Below the pieces are notes generated by a model, which saw only the letters and a list, made by a program, of their open reading frames with translations, searched no databases and was not told where the DNA came from. Of a stretch of 64,000 nucleotides of DNA, positions 11,753-24,016 are shown in pieces (position 1 is the first letter of the stretch; every line of letters starts with the position of its first letter). Origin of the DNA: Zea mays (taxonomy: Eukaryota > Streptophyta > Magnoliopsida > Poales > Poaceae); the NCBI RefSeq assembly GCF_902167145.1, contig NC_050096.1, positions 272,202,622-272,266,621 of the forward strand. The letters are read 5' to 3'. The position numbers were made by a program, and so were the translations under genes.

Positions 11753-13114
11753 TGAAAGGGAAATTGCATCAACATTTCCTATAATCGATTTTGGTGTTTG
11801 ACGACCATCACAAACCTTATGGACTAACTAGTTTGCCTAGTTGATCATTTCTTAGGTGCATAAGTTCATATACAACTATTCTAAGTCGACTGTCCGGAAT
11901 ACCGTTGAATATTCCGGACAGGAGAAGATTTTTGGAAAAACACCTATGCGCGGACCGTCCGGGCCTTTGCGGTGGACTGTCCAGGGCTCTGCGGCGGACC
12001 GTCCGCGACACAGGGTGAGCCTCGGACAGGAACACAACAAAAAATACCGTTTACACTACGGACTGTCTAAAGGAGAAGCGAGCACCGTCTGAGACCAAGC
12101 ACGTACCATCCGGCCTCAGGAGCGGACCGTCCGGTCGTAGAAAAACCAGAAAAACCCGAAGGTGACGGGTTCGGTAAAATACATTTTTAGTGTCCTCGCG
12201 GGCCATCCGGGATGCGTGGATGGACAGTCCGCGACTACTTTATCTGACATCTAACGATGCATTAAATGCACTATAGCCATTGATATAGCCATTACTACTG
12301 ATCGTTGCTATTTTAGTCGTTGATGTGCAGGGGCCGACCGTCTGGACCAGGGGCGCAGACCGTCCGCGGTCGGCATAAAAGGAGCAACGACTAGGAAGTG
12401 GTTGCAGGTTATAAATACAACCGCAACCAGCTCCATTCACTTCATCCAAGCACTACACTCATTCACATTCAATACAAGAGCTAGCAATCCATTCCAAGAC
12501 ACATTCAAAGCTTCCAATCTCTCCAAGCCCCACAATTAAGACAATTGATCATTAGTGCTTAGTGACTTGAGAGAGTGTGATCCGTGTTTCATTTGTTGCT
12601 CTTGTTGCTTGGTTTTCATAATTGTGCTTTCTCCTACACCTTCTAAACCTTCCAAGTATTTTGTAATGTAACCAAGAGACACCTAATCGTGTGGTGATCC
12701 TTGCGGGGTCTTAGTGACCCGTGTGATTGAGAAGAAGCACTCGACCGGTGTAAGTGACCGATTGAGAGAGGAAAATGGTTGAAATAGACGCGGCCTTTGT
12801 GGCCTCCTCAATGGGGCGTATGTTCTTTGGAACCGAACCTCGGGAAACAAATCGCCGTGTCCACTTGTGTTGATCTTCACCTTTCGATTTGTTTCTCCCC
12901 TCTCCTCTCTCTCTCTTAAGTTCTCTTGTTCATATTGGTTTGAGTTGGCTTTCAAAGTTATCCGCGTTGATTGAGGAACTCATAGCAAGAAAAACTATCT
13001 TTCGCACTCTGAATTCACTATTATTTATTTCTAACCCTAACCCTGGGTGAAGTGCGTGTTCAAAGTTTATAATTTTCAGGTTTCGCCTATTGACCCCCCT
13101 CTAGGCAACTTTCA
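11753..13114 (+). repeat. 3' LTR of Sirevirus, copy 1 (1362 bp)
   Basis: Starts TGAAAGGGAAATTGC after a polypurine tract and ends CTAGGCAACTTTCA. It carries a TATA box at 12410-12417, upstream CGGACCGTCCG-type palindromes (11940-12370), and a downstream untranslated stretch. It is paired by tandem duplication with 16900-18265. Confidence 0.85.
12410..12417 (+). promoter_or_regulatory. LTR TATA box
   Basis: TATAAATA in the Sirevirus LTR, about 700 bp before its end, with the palindrome cluster upstream. It marks the U3/R side of this LTR; the same box is at 17559-17566 in the duplicate. Confidence 0.65.
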
Positions 13115-13685
13115 CTTTGGGATTCAAGACAAAGTTGCTTGAGCGTAAAATTTTCTACATGTTCCCATTCACCTCGCTCCAGTCGCCTATTCGATCCTTC
13201 ACAAACATATATCGATGTTTGAGAGAAATTTAATTTAGCTTCATAAAGATTATAGTGATACAAAACAAAAGAATGCATAGTTGCAGGTTGAAAGCATCTA
13301 GGCCCTCAGTGGTTTGGGTGATAATGGCAATACAAGATATTATTATGACTCGCGTGTGTTCTGCAAAAGCGATTAAAATAATAACATAATGACAAAATTG
13401 TTTCGGGAAATATAGGTTTTACATTTTTAGAATTGCCATGTTGGAGTATAGTTGAAAATTAAGTTGAAAAACTCTTTGATTACATAATAGGTACTTGAGT
13501 ACAGTTCGATTTGCAATTAGAACTTAATTATTGCAATTAGACATAAGACCTTAAATGTTAAACCATACAGTAGACCCTAGAAGCCTTAGCGCTCGGTTTG
13601 AGTGGCATCACGTGAGAACTCCTATAAAGTGTAGTTGTTATTAATGGGGAAGAATGCCCATAATCATGTCATGATGAGAACGCAG
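13115..13685. repeat. partial unit of the ~945-bp tandem repeat (571 bp)
   Basis: Starts CTTTGGGATTCAAGAC right after the LTR and ends GAACGCAG at the duplication junction. It matches the first 571 bp of the units at 18266, 19209 and 20156. Confidence 0.85.
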
Positions 13686-16193
13686 ACCTAAAAGAGATTC
13701 TTGAGACGGGCTCAAAATAAGTTCGGATTGAGAATCAAGAAGATTAGAAGCGACAATGGAACAGAGTTCAAGAATTCTCAAATTAAAGGATTTCTTGAGG
13801 AGGAGGGCATCAACCATGAGTTCTCTTCTCCCTACACACCTCAACAGAACAGTGTTGTGGAGAGAAAGAATAGAAATCTCTTGGATATGGCAAGGACAAT
13901 GCTTGATGAGTACAAGACTCCGGATCGGTTTTGGGCGGAGGCGATTAACACCGCTTGCTACTCCATCAACCGACTCTATCTTCACTGAATCCTTAAGAAA
14001 ACATCATATGAACTACTCACCGGTAAAAAGCCCAATGTATCTTATTTTAGAGTTTTTGGGAGCAAATGTTTTATTCTTATTAAGAGAGGAAGAAATTCTA
14101 AATTTGCTTCTAAAGTAGTAGAAGGCTTTTTACTTGGTTATGACTCAAATACAAGGACATATAGAGTCTTCAAAAAATCCACTAGATTAGTTGAAGTTTC
14201 TTGTGGCATTTTGTCTAATGAGACTAATTGCTCCCAAGTGGAGCAAGTTGATCTTAATGCACTAGATGATGAAGAAGCACGTGCGTCGCGCTAAGAAACA
14301 TTTCCATTGGGTATGTGTGTCCAAAAGAATCCGAGGAGCCTTCACAAGCATAGGACCAACCATAATCTTCCATACAAGCATCTCCACCAACTCAAGATTA
14401 GGAAATAGCTCAAGAAGAAGATGATGAAGACGATGAGCCACCTCAAGAGAAGGACATTGATCAAGGGGGAGATGAAGATAATCAAGATAAGGAAGATGAT
14501 CAAGAAATTCAGGATCAAAGACCACCACACCCAAGAGTCCACCAAGAAATTCAAAGAGATCACCTCATCAACTCTATTCTTGGTGACATCCACAAGGGGG
14601 TTACCACTCAATCTCGAGTTGCTTATTTTTGTGAACGTTACTCTTTTGTCTTCTATTGAGCCATACAGGATAGAGGATGTACTAATATATCCAGACTAGG
14701 TGGTGGCAATGCAAGAGGAGCTCAACAATTAACTACACGAGGAATGAGGTATGACATTTAGTTCCACGTCCTAACCAAAATGTTGTAGGTACCAAGTGGG
14801 TATTCCGCAACAAACAAGATGAGCATGGTGTGGTGACTAGGAACAAAGCCCGACTTGTTGCCAATGGTTATTCACAAGTCGAAGGTTTGAATTTTGATGA
14901 AACCTACACACTTGTAGCTAGGCTTGAGTCAATTCGTATATTACTTGCCTATGCTACTTACCATGGCTTTAAGTTATATCAAATGGACGTGAAAAGTGCC
15001 TTCCTCAATGGTCCTATCAAGGGAGAGGTATATGTTGAGCAACCTTCCGGCTTTGAAGATAGTGAGTATCCTACACATGTTTATAAGCTCTTAAAGGCGC
15101 TTTATGGGCTCAAACAAGCCCCAAGAGCATGATATGAATGCCTAAGAGACTTTCTTCTCACTAATGGCTTTAAAGCCGGAAAAGTTGACCCTACTCTCTT
15201 TACTAAAACAATTGACAAAGACTTGTTTATATGCCAAATTTATGTTGATGATATTATCTTTGGGTCTACTAACAAGTCATCTTGTGAAGAGTTTGGTAGG
15301 ATTATGATACAGAATTCGAGATGTCTATGATGGGGGATTTGAAGTATTTTCTTGGATTCCAAATCAATCAACTCCAAGAGGGCATCTTCATCTGTCAAAC
15401 TAAGTACAATCGAGATATACTCAAGAAGTTTGGAATGAAGAATGTCAAACCCATCAAGACTCCTATGGGAACAAATGGGCATCTCGACCTCGACACAAGA
15501 GGTAAATCTGTAGATCAAAAGGTATACCGGTCGATGATAGGATCTTTACTCTATTTATGTGCTTCGCGACCGGATATTATTCTTTCCATATGCATGTGTG
15601 CAAGGTTCCAGACAAATCCTAAGGAAGTTCACCTTATGGCCGTGAAAAGAATCATGAGATATTTAGTTTACACTCCTAAGTTTGGGCTATGGTACCCCAA
15701 GGGATCTACCTTTGATCTAATTGGGTATTCTGATGCCGATTATACCGGATGTAAAATTGATAGGAAGAGCACATCAGAGACTTGTAAGTTTCTGGGGAGA
15801 TCCCTGGTTTCTTGGGCTGCAAAGAAACAAAACTCAGTAGCTCTATCCATCATCGAAGCCGAGTATATTGCTGTAGGACACTGTTGTGCACAATTACTTT
15901 AGATGAGGCAAACCCTTAGGGACTATGGCTATAAGTTGAGCAACGTCCCTCTCCTATGTGATAATGAGAGTGCAATCCACATGGCAGATAATCCCGTTGA
16001 ACACAGTCGCACTAAGCACATAGACATCCGACATCACTTTCTGAGAGATCACCAGCAAAAGGGGGATATCGAAATTGCCTATGTTAGCACCCACAACCAA
16101 ATAGCTGATATCTTAACTAAGCTCCTGGGTGAAAAGACTTTTAGCAAGCTTAGGAATGAACTCAATATCCTCGATTCTCGTAACTTTGATTGA
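13686..16193 (+). pseudogene. pol: Sirevirus pol 3' part, second copy
   Basis: It begins in mid-integrase ([18 protein letters not shown]), with no start, protease or N-terminal integrase. Integrase ([16 protein letters not shown]), RT ([39 protein letters not shown]) and RNase H (YSDADYTGCKIDRKST) are all readable. It is a little better preserved than copy 1. The TAG at 9875 of copy 1 is still AAG here, and the frameshift near 10511 is absent, so one frame runs 15321-15902. Stops shared with copy 1 (TGA at 13984, TGA near 15130, TAG near 15900) predate the duplication. It has no promoter of its own beyond whatever reads through from copy 1. Confidence 0.85.
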
Positions 16194-16899
16194 AATCTCG
16201 CAGATATTGCTCTTTTATATACCTTTGATCATGTCATATCTCTTTCATTTGGTACAAATGCATATCTCTTATTCTTCTTGTGTCAAGGCTAAGACTAATG
16301 TGCTTCCAGGTGCATATCTCTTATTATTCTTGTGCAAAGGCAAGGCTTCCACTATGACTCTGTCAATATCATATTTCCATTGCACAACTCATGTATTTAC
16401 ATTCATATCTTGTACAAGGCCTCTAGTTCTCTTTGTTTTTGGCGCTTAATGCCAAAGGGGGAGAGAGTAGTAGGCCCAAAGCAAAAAGGACTGCACCACC
16501 ACCCTATTTTCTAAAAACATTTTCTGATTTCAAATCATTTACAAAAACCCTCTTGACAGCTAAGGGGAGAACTTCTTTAGAGGGAGCCTTTATTTAGCCA
16601 AAAGGAAAGCATTTGAAATAGGGGAGAATTTTCAAAAATTTGAAAATGATTTTAGAAATCATATTCTTATACCATTGGCTAACTGTAAAAGAATTTCTAA
16701 ATACTTTTTCAAAAGACTTGCAAAAACTATATAAAATGTGGTCCAAAATGTTAGATATATAAAAATCAATCATATATGCTTAGAAGTGCTTTAATTTCAT
16801 ATTAACTTATGCACATCTATCAAATGTAAACTAATTACATTTCTACACTTTGTATTTGCTTTGGTTTGTGTTGGCATCAATCACCAAAAAGGGGTAGAT
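16194..16899 (+). other. Sirevirus 3' noncoding region, second copy
   Basis: Duplicate of 11048-11752. The same PPT-like strings are present, with the terminal AAAAAGGGGTAGAT next to the LTR at 16900. Confidence 0.7.
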
Positions 16900-18265
16900 T
16901 GAAAGGGAAATTGCATCAACATTTCCTATAATCGATTTTGGTGTTTGACGACCATCACAAACCTTATGGACTAACTAGTTTGCCTAGTTGATCGTTTCTT
17001 AGGTGCATAAGTTCATATACAACTATTTTAAGTCAACTGTCCGGAATACCGTTGAATATTCCGGACAGGAGAAGCTTTTTTGGAAAAACACCTATGCGCG
17101 GACCGTCCGGGCCTTTGCGGTGGACTGTCCAGGGCTCTGCGGCGGACCGTCCGCGACACAGGGTGAGCCTCGGACAGGAACACAACAAAAAATATTGTTT
17201 ACACTACGGACTGTCTGAAGGAGAAGCAAGCACCGTCCGAGACCATGCACGTACCATCCGGCCTCAGGAGCGGACCGTCCGGTCGTAGAAAAACCAGAAA
17301 AACCCGAAGGTAACGGGTTCGGTAAAATACATTTTTAGCGTCCTCGTGGGCCATCCGGGATGCATGGATGGACAGCCCGCGACTACTTTATCTAACATCT
17401 GAGGATACATTAAATGCACTATAACCGTTGATATAGCCATTACTGCTGACCATTGCTATTTTAGCCGTTGATGTGCAGGGGCCGACCGTCTGGACCAGGG
17501 GAGCGGAACGTCCTCGGTCGGCATAAAAGGAGCAACGACTAGGAAGTGGTTGCAGGTTATAAATACAACCGCAACCAGCTCCATTCACTTCATCCAAGCA
17601 CTACACTCATTCACATTCAATACAAGAGCTAGCAATCCATTCCAAGACACATTCAAAGCTTCCAATCTCTCCAAGCCCCACAATTAAGACAATTGATCAT
17701 TAGTGCTTAGTGACTTGAGAGAGTGTGATCCGTGTTTCATTTGTTGCTCTTGTTGCTTGGTTTTCATAATTGTGCTTTCTCCTACACCTTCTAAACCTTC
17801 CAAGTGTTTTGTAAAGTAAGCAAGAGACACCTAATCGTGTGGTGATCCTTGCGGGGTCTTAGTGACCCGTGTGATTGAGAAGAAGCACTCGACCGGTGTA
17901 AGTGACCGATTGAGAGAGGAAAATGGTTGAAATAGACCCGGCCTTTGTGGCCTCCTCAACGGGGCGTATGTTCTTTGGAACCGAACCTCGGGAAACAAAT
18001 TGCTGTGTCCACTCGTGTTGATCTTCACCTTTCGATTTGTTTCTCCCCTCTCCTCTCTCTCTCTTAAGTTATCTTGTTCATATTGGTTTGAGTTGGCTTT
18101 CAAAGTTATCTGCATTGATTGAGGAACTCATAGCAAGAAAAACTATCTTTCGCACTCTGAATTCACTATTATTTATTTCTAACCCTAACCCTGGGTGAAG
18201 TGCGTGTTCAAAGTTTATAATTTTCAGGTTTCGCCTATTGACCCCCCCCCTCTAGGCAACTTTCA
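16900..18265 (+). repeat. 3' LTR of Sirevirus, copy 2 (1366 bp)
   Basis: Duplicate of 11753-13114 with the same TG...CA ends. By eye the two LTR copies differ at roughly 3%, more than the pol parts, mostly transitions at CpG-rich palindromes. TATA box at 17559-17566. Confidence 0.85.
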
Positions 18266-20960
18266 CTTTGGGATTCAAGACAAAGTTGCTTGAGCGTAAA
18301 AATTTCTACATGTTCCCATTCACCTCGCTCCAGTCGCCTATTCGATCCTTCACAAACATATATCGATGTTTGAGAGAAATTTAATTTAGCTTCATAAAGA
18401 TTATAGTGATACAAAACAAAAGAATGCATAGTTGCAGGTTGAAAGCATCTAGGCCCTCAGTGGTTTGGGTGATAATGGCAATACAAGATATTATTATGAC
18501 TCGCGTGTGTTCTGCAAAAGCGATTAAAGTAATAACATAATGACAAAATTGTTTCGGGAAATATAGGTTTTACATTTTTAGAATTGCCATGTTGGAGTAG
18601 AGTTGAAAATTAAGTTGAAAAACTCTTTGATTACATAATAGGTACTTGAGTACAGTTCGATTTGCAATTAGAACTTAATTATTGCAATTAGACATAAGAC
18701 CTTAAATGTTAAACCATACCGTAGACCCTAGAAGCCTTAGCGCTCGGTTTGAGTGGCATCACGTGAGAACTGCTATAAAGTGTAGTTGTTATTAATGGGG
18801 AAGAATGCCCATAATCATGTCGTGATGAGAACGCAGGTCGATGGTTGTACCTTGTTTAAAAACATCATGTATCATGTTATTCTCGATCATATTTTTATCA
18901 TGTTTATACTTCTATATTCTTCAGATGACATATTCATTATAATATAAGTTTAACCATGTATTCTAACATAATAAGCTTCCTAGATATTCGTAGATGGAAG
19001 AATTCTAGCAACTTTGTTTGTCTTTGTAGACTTTGGGAGATGAAAGATTTCTAGAAAATCTGTTAGTAGGCCTGAGTTAGTAACTCAGTTTTGGGTCGTT
19101 TCGGACTATCCGTTTTGCGACCCGCTTGTTTTATTAGGCTTGTGTTTGTGCCAGAAACTTTTCAATGTCTTTTGTTTGCTATTTGGAGTTTTTGAGGTCA
19201 CGGTGTGACTTTGGGATTCAAGACAAAGTTGCTTGAGCACAAAAATTTCTACATGCTCTCATTCACCCCGCTCCTGTCGCCTATTCGACCCTTCAGAAAC
19301 ATATATCGAGATTTTAGAGAAATTTAATCTATCTTCATAGAGATTATAGTGATAAGGAAACAAAAGAATGCATAGTTGCAGGTTGAAAGTATCTAAACCC
19401 TTAGTGGTTTCGGTGATAATGGCAATACAAGATATTATTGTGACTAACGTGTGTTTTGTAAAAGCAATTAAAGTTAGATCATAATGACAAAATTGTTTCA
19501 GGCAATCTAGGTTTTACATTTTTAGAATTGCCATGTTGGAGTAGAGTTGAAAATTAAGGTGCAAAACTCTTTGATTATATAATAGGTACTCGAGTAAAGT
19601 TGGATTTGCAATTTGAACTTAATTATTGCAATTAGACCATAAGATCTTAAATGTTAAACCATACAGTAGACCCTAGAAGCCTTAGCGGTCAGTTTGAGTG
19701 GCATCACGTGAGAACGACTATAGTGTGTAACTGTTATTAATAGTGAAGAATGCCCATAATCATGACGTGATGAGAACGCAGGTCGATGGTTGTACCTTGT
19801 TTAAAAACATTATATTTATCATGTTATTCCCGCTCATATTTTTATGATGTTTATACTTCTATATTCTTCTGATGACATATTCATTATAATCTGAGCTTAA
19901 CCATGCAATCTAACATAATAAGCTTCCTAGATATCGGTAGATGGAAGAATTCTAGAAAAGCTGTTTGTCTTTGTAGACTTTGGGAGATGGAAGATTTCTA
20001 GAAAATCTGTCAGCAGGCCTGATTTAGTAACTCAGTTTTGGGTCATTTCGAACTATTCGTTTTGCGACCCGCTTGTTTTATTAGGCTTGTGTTTGTCCCA
20101 GAAACTTTTCAATGCCTTTTGTTTGCTATTTGGAGTTTTTGAGGTCACGGTGTGACTTTGGGATTCAAGACAAAGTTGCTTGAGCGCAAAAATTTCTACA
20201 TGCTCTCATTCACCCGCTCTTGTCGCCTATTCGACCCTTCAGAAACATATATCGAGGTTTTAGAGAAATTTAATCTATCTTCATAGAGATTATAGTGATA
20301 AGGAAACAAAAGAATGCATAGTTGCAGGTTGAAAGTATCTAGGCCCTTAGTGGTTTCGATGATAATGGCAATACAAGATATTATTGTGACTAACGTGTTT
20401 TGCAAAAGCAATTAAAGTTAGATCATAATGACAAAATTGTTTCAGGCAATCTAGGTTTTACATTTTTAGAATTGCCATGTTGGAGTAGAGTTGAAAATTA
20501 AGGTGCAAAACTCTTTGATTATATAATAGGTACTCGAGTAAAGTTGGATCTGCAATTGGAACTTAATTATTGCAATTATACCATAAGATCTTAAATGTTA
20601 AACCATACAGTAGACCCTAGAAGCCTTAGCGGCCAGTTTGAGTGGCATCACGTGAGAACGACTATAGTGTGTAATTGTTATTAATAGTGAAGAATGCCCA
20701 TAATCATGACGTGATGAGAACGCAGGTCGATGGTTGTACCTTGTTTAAAAACATTATATATCATGTTATTCCCGCTCATATTTTTATGATGTTTATACTT
20801 CTATATTCTTCTGATGACATATTCATTATAATCTGAGCTTAGCCATGCAATCTAACATAATAAGCTTCCTAGATATCGGTAGATGGAAGAATTCTAGAAA
20901 GTATGTTTGTCTTTGTAGACATTGGAAGACTGAAGACTTCTAGAAAATCTGTCAGCAGGG
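18266..20960. repeat. tandem array of ~945-bp units, unknown class
   Basis: CTTTGGGATTCAAGACAAAG recurs at 18266, 19209 and 20156, spaced 943 and 947 bp. The last unit is cut at about 20960, just before the Huck-like element. Units are about 95% alike by eye, AT-rich, with no ORF over about 70 codons and a small palindrome CTGAGTTAGTAACTCAG. The period does not fit maize knob (about 180), TR-1 (about 350) or CentC (about 156) satellites. It could be a local tandem expansion of an unclassified repeat. Confidence 0.85.
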
Positions 20961-21270
20961 TTTTCCTTAAAGATATATGTCGGCGTTTCGAGACCGGGGG
21001 GTCCCTGGGCCGACGAGTGAAATGTCGCCGCGTGCCCCAGCCCAGATGGGTCGGCGCGAGACGGAGCGCGAAGGGGGAAAAAAGGCAGCCGGAGCGAGAG
21101 AGAGGTGGAAATCCCGTGGCCTTCGTGTTTGTCCTGCGCCCAGGTCGGGTGTGCTTGCAGTAGGGGGTTACAAGCGTCCACGCGGGAGGGGAGCGAGCGG
21201 CCTCACGCGAGCGCCTGTCCCATCCTCTTCCCTGCGCGGCCAACCCTCTGTAAGAGGGCCCTGGTCCTTC

Positions 21271-21278
21271 CTTTTATA
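21271..21278 (-). promoter_or_regulatory. LTR TATA box
   Basis: Minus strand TATAAAAG (CCTATAAAAGG) in the 3' LTR. The matching box in the 5' LTR is at 33020-33027, where it would drive element transcription leftward. Confidence 0.65.
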
Positions 21279-21778
21279 GGCGTAAGGAGAGGATCCAGGT
21301 GTACAATGGGGGGTGTAGCAGAGTGCTAACGTGTCTAGCAGAGGAGAGCTAGCGCCCTAAGTACATGCCATCGTGGCAGCCGGAGAGGTTTTGGCACCCG
21401 GTTCGTGTGGTGTCGTGGTCGTCGAAGGAGCGCTGGAGCCTGGCGGAAGGACAGCTGTCGGGGTTGTCGAGTCCTTGCTGACGTCCTCTTGCTTCCGTAA
21501 GGGGGCTGAGAGCCGCCGTCGTCATAGAGCGTGCGGGGCGCCATCATTACTTGTCTGGCGGAGCGAGCCAGATGGGACGCCGGTCTTGTTCCCCGTAGCC
21601 TGAGTCAGCTTGGGGTAGAGTAATGATGGCGCCTCCTGTTGACGTGGTCGGTCCGTGCCCTAGGTTGGGCGATGTGGAGGCTCCTCCGAGGTCGAGGTCG
21701 AGTCTGTCTTCCGAGGCCGAGGTCGAGTCCGAGCCCCTGGGTCGGGCGAGGCGAAGACCGTCGGTGGAGGCCAGGGCT

Positions 21779-22203
21779 GAGTCCGAGCCCTGAGGTCGGG
21801 CGAAGCGGAGTTCGTCGTCTTCAGGGGCTCAGCCTGAGTCCGAGCCCTGGGGTCGGGCGGAGCGGAGTTCGTTGTCTTCCAGGGCTGAGCCCGAGTCCGA
21901 GCCCTGGGTCGGGCGGAGCGGAGTTCGCCGTCTTCCGGGGCCGAGCCCGAGTTCGAGCCCTTGGTCGGGCGGAGCGGAGTTCACCGTCTTCCGGGGCTGA
22001 GCCCGAGTCCGAGCCCTGGGTCGGGCGGAGCGGAGTTCACCGTCTTCCAGGGCTGAGCCCGAGTCCGATCCCTAGGTCGGGCGGAGCGGAGTTCGCCGTC
22101 TTCCGGGGCTGAGCCCGAGTCCGAGCCCTGGGTCGGGCGGAGCGGAGTTCGCCGTCTTCCGGGGCTGAGCCCGAGTCCGAGCCCTGGGTCGGGCGGAGCG
22201 GAG
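21779..22203 (-). repeat. LTR-internal tandem array, 8 x ~57 bp
   Basis: Units contain GGCTGAGCCCGAGTCCGAG and GGTCGGGCGGAGCGGAG. Eight copies are present, the same number as in the other LTR (33530-33955), so the array existed before insertion and has not changed length since. Confidence 0.85.
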
Positions 22204-23605
22204 TTTCCTATGGTGCCCGAGGCCGGGCCTGGCTGCCTGTCAGCCTCACTCTGTCGAGTGGCACAGCAGTCGGAGCGGCGCAGGCGGCACTATCCTTCTG
22301 CCAGGCCGGTCAGTGGAGCGGCGAAGTGATTGCGGTCACTTCGGCTCTGTCGACTGGAGGACGTGCGTCAAGGTAAAGGTGTCAGGACACCTTTGCATTA
22401 AATGCCCCTGCGATTTGGTCGGTTGGCATGGCGATTTGGCCAGGGTTGCTTCTTGGCGAAGACTGGGCCTCGGGCGAGCCGGAAGTATGTTCGTCGCTGG
22501 AGGGGGGCCTCGGGCGAGACGTAGATCCTCCGGGGTCGGCTGCCCTTGCCCGAGGCTAGGCTCGGGCGAGGCGTGATCGAGTCCCTCGAATGGACCGATC
22601 CCTGACTTAGTCGCACCCATTAGGCCTTTGCAGCTTTGTGCTGATGGGGGTTACCAGCTGAGAATTAGGAGTCTTGAGGGTACCCCTAATTATGGTCCCC
22701 GATAGTAGCCCCCGAGCCTCAAAGGGAGTGTTAATACTCGCTTGGAGGCTTTTGTCGCACTTTTTTGCAAGGGGACCAGCCTTTCTCGGTTGCGTTTTGT
22801 TCCGGTGGGTGTGCGCGAGCGCACCCGCCGGGTGTAGCCCCCGAGGCCTCGGAGGAGTGGTTTGACTCCTCCAAGGTCTTAATGCCTCGCGCAATGCTTC
22901 GGCTGGTCTGGTCGTTCCCTCATGCGAGCTGGCCGTAGCCCGGGTGCACGGTCGAGTCCCAAGTCCTCGGGCTGGTATGTTGACGCTGTCAACGGTTTGG
23001 CCGGAGCCGGGTTTGCGAGAGCAGCCCCTGAGCCTCTGCACGGGGCGAGAGGACGGTCAAGGGCAGACTCGACTTTTTTACATACGCCCCTGCGTCGCCT
23101 TTCCGCAAGGAGGAGGGGGGGAAGCGCCATGTTGCCCTCGGAGGGCGCCGAACATGGTGTCTCCGGTGAGCTGCTGGCGGGTAATCTGAGTGGACGCCCG
23201 TGCCCCATTTATTAGGGGTCGGCTAGAGGCCCGGAGGCGCGCTCAAAAGTACCTACGGGTGATCTGCCGGACCCGGTCCCCTGTCGACGAGGTCCGAGGG
23301 CTCGATGCCTCCCTCTGATGGGATTCCATTACAAGATCATTCCCGCTGGTCTCAGAAATGTCCTAGGGTACCTCGGGAGCGCAGCCCAAGCCTCGGTTAT
23401 GTATCGAACGTACCCAGGGTCATCCCTCGCTCTATGTCTGAGGCGGCTGTGAACCCTTCGAGGGCCAGCCTACGAACCCCTGATCAGTAGTGGGCGCGGA
23501 GCCCGAGTGGCCTGAGGCGGCCATTGAACCCTTTCGAGGGGTCGGCCTTCGAACCTCTGACCAGTAGTGGGTGCAGAACCCACGCGCTCTGAGGCGGCTG
23601 TTGAA

Positions 23606-23619
23606 CCCCCCCCCCCCCC
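23606..23619 (-). repeat. C14/G14 homopolymer tract
   Basis: Fourteen C on the plus strand, so fourteen G on the element's sense strand, inside the 70-bp repeat block. Confidence 0.9.
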
Positions 23620-24016
23620 GAGGGGCCAGCCTTCGAACCTCTGATCAGTAGGGAGGCTCGGAGCCTGTTTCCTTCACGGAGAAGGATCCTTTTCGGGGTA
23701 TCCCCCTTTTCCGGTCCCTGTTGTAAGAGAGAGAAAGAGGAAAAGGAAAAGGATACGAAATCGAATGACGTGGCGTACCTTTTTTGACGCGGTCATTATG
23801 GCGAAGGCGAAGCGTCGCTTGCTTCTCCTGCCAGAGGCGCCGCCTGTCCCACCGCGGAGTTAATGCGACGGGGCGAGCGGTTCGCGGGGCGGCCGTTGCG
23901 CGTGCGCGAGCCGTTCGAGGAGCGGAACACGGGCGCGCCGTCTTCACACCGTGAGAGAGGGTTCTCTCACTGCCCCAGGATGGGACGTAAGCTTGGCTGA
24001 CGACGTGACCGCTGCT

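Larger units (their letters stand above)
5223..13114 (+). mobile_element. degenerate Sirevirus (Ty1/copia, Opie/Ji-related)
   Basis: Order on the plus strand: 44-bp remnant of the 5' LTR, iMet-type primer site, gag, pol with protease-integrase-RT-RNase H, purine-rich 3' noncoding region and a full 3' LTR. This is the Ty1/copia order. The Gag and Pol peptides match the Opie-like element at 44289-53706 in this window closely, while the LTR sequence differs, so it is a related Sirevirus family (Giepum or Ji relatives are possible). Many stops and frameshifts make it inactive. Its 3' part was later tandemly duplicated. Confidence 0.85.
8541..13685 (+). repeat. tandem duplication, copy 1 (5145 bp)
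   Basis: The unit begins inside the integrase coding region (ACCTAAAAGAGATTC) and ends 571 bp beyond the 3' LTR (GATGAGAACGCAG). The next base, 13686, restarts the same sequence. I tallied about 105 differences by eye against copy 2 (about 2%). Confidence 0.9.
13686..18836 (+). repeat. tandem duplication, copy 2 (5151 bp)
   Basis: Direct head-to-tail repeat of 8541-13685. At its right end the sequence continues from GAACGCAG into GTCGATGGTTG, the original flank, which copy 1 lacks. The breakpoints share only AG as microhomology and are not in the LTRs. Confidence 0.9.
20978..22704 (-). repeat. 3' LTR of Huck-like element
   Basis: On the minus strand it starts TATCGGGGACC (TGTC mutated to TATC) at 22704 and ends CGCCGACA at 20978. 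It contains a TATA box and eight tandem units of about 57 bp. A polypurine-like CTCGGGGGCTAC abuts it at 22705-22716. Confidence 0.85.

Noticed and set aside
13115..13685. Sirevirus LTR extending past 13114
   Set aside because: The same sequence follows GTGTGA at 19209 and 20156 without any LTR, so it is flank, not LTR.
20869..21603. Overlapping 60-124 codon ORFs on both strands in the Huck-like LTR
   Set aside because: GC-rich LTR sequence; the same frames recur in the other LTR and fall within U3/R, with no known domain.
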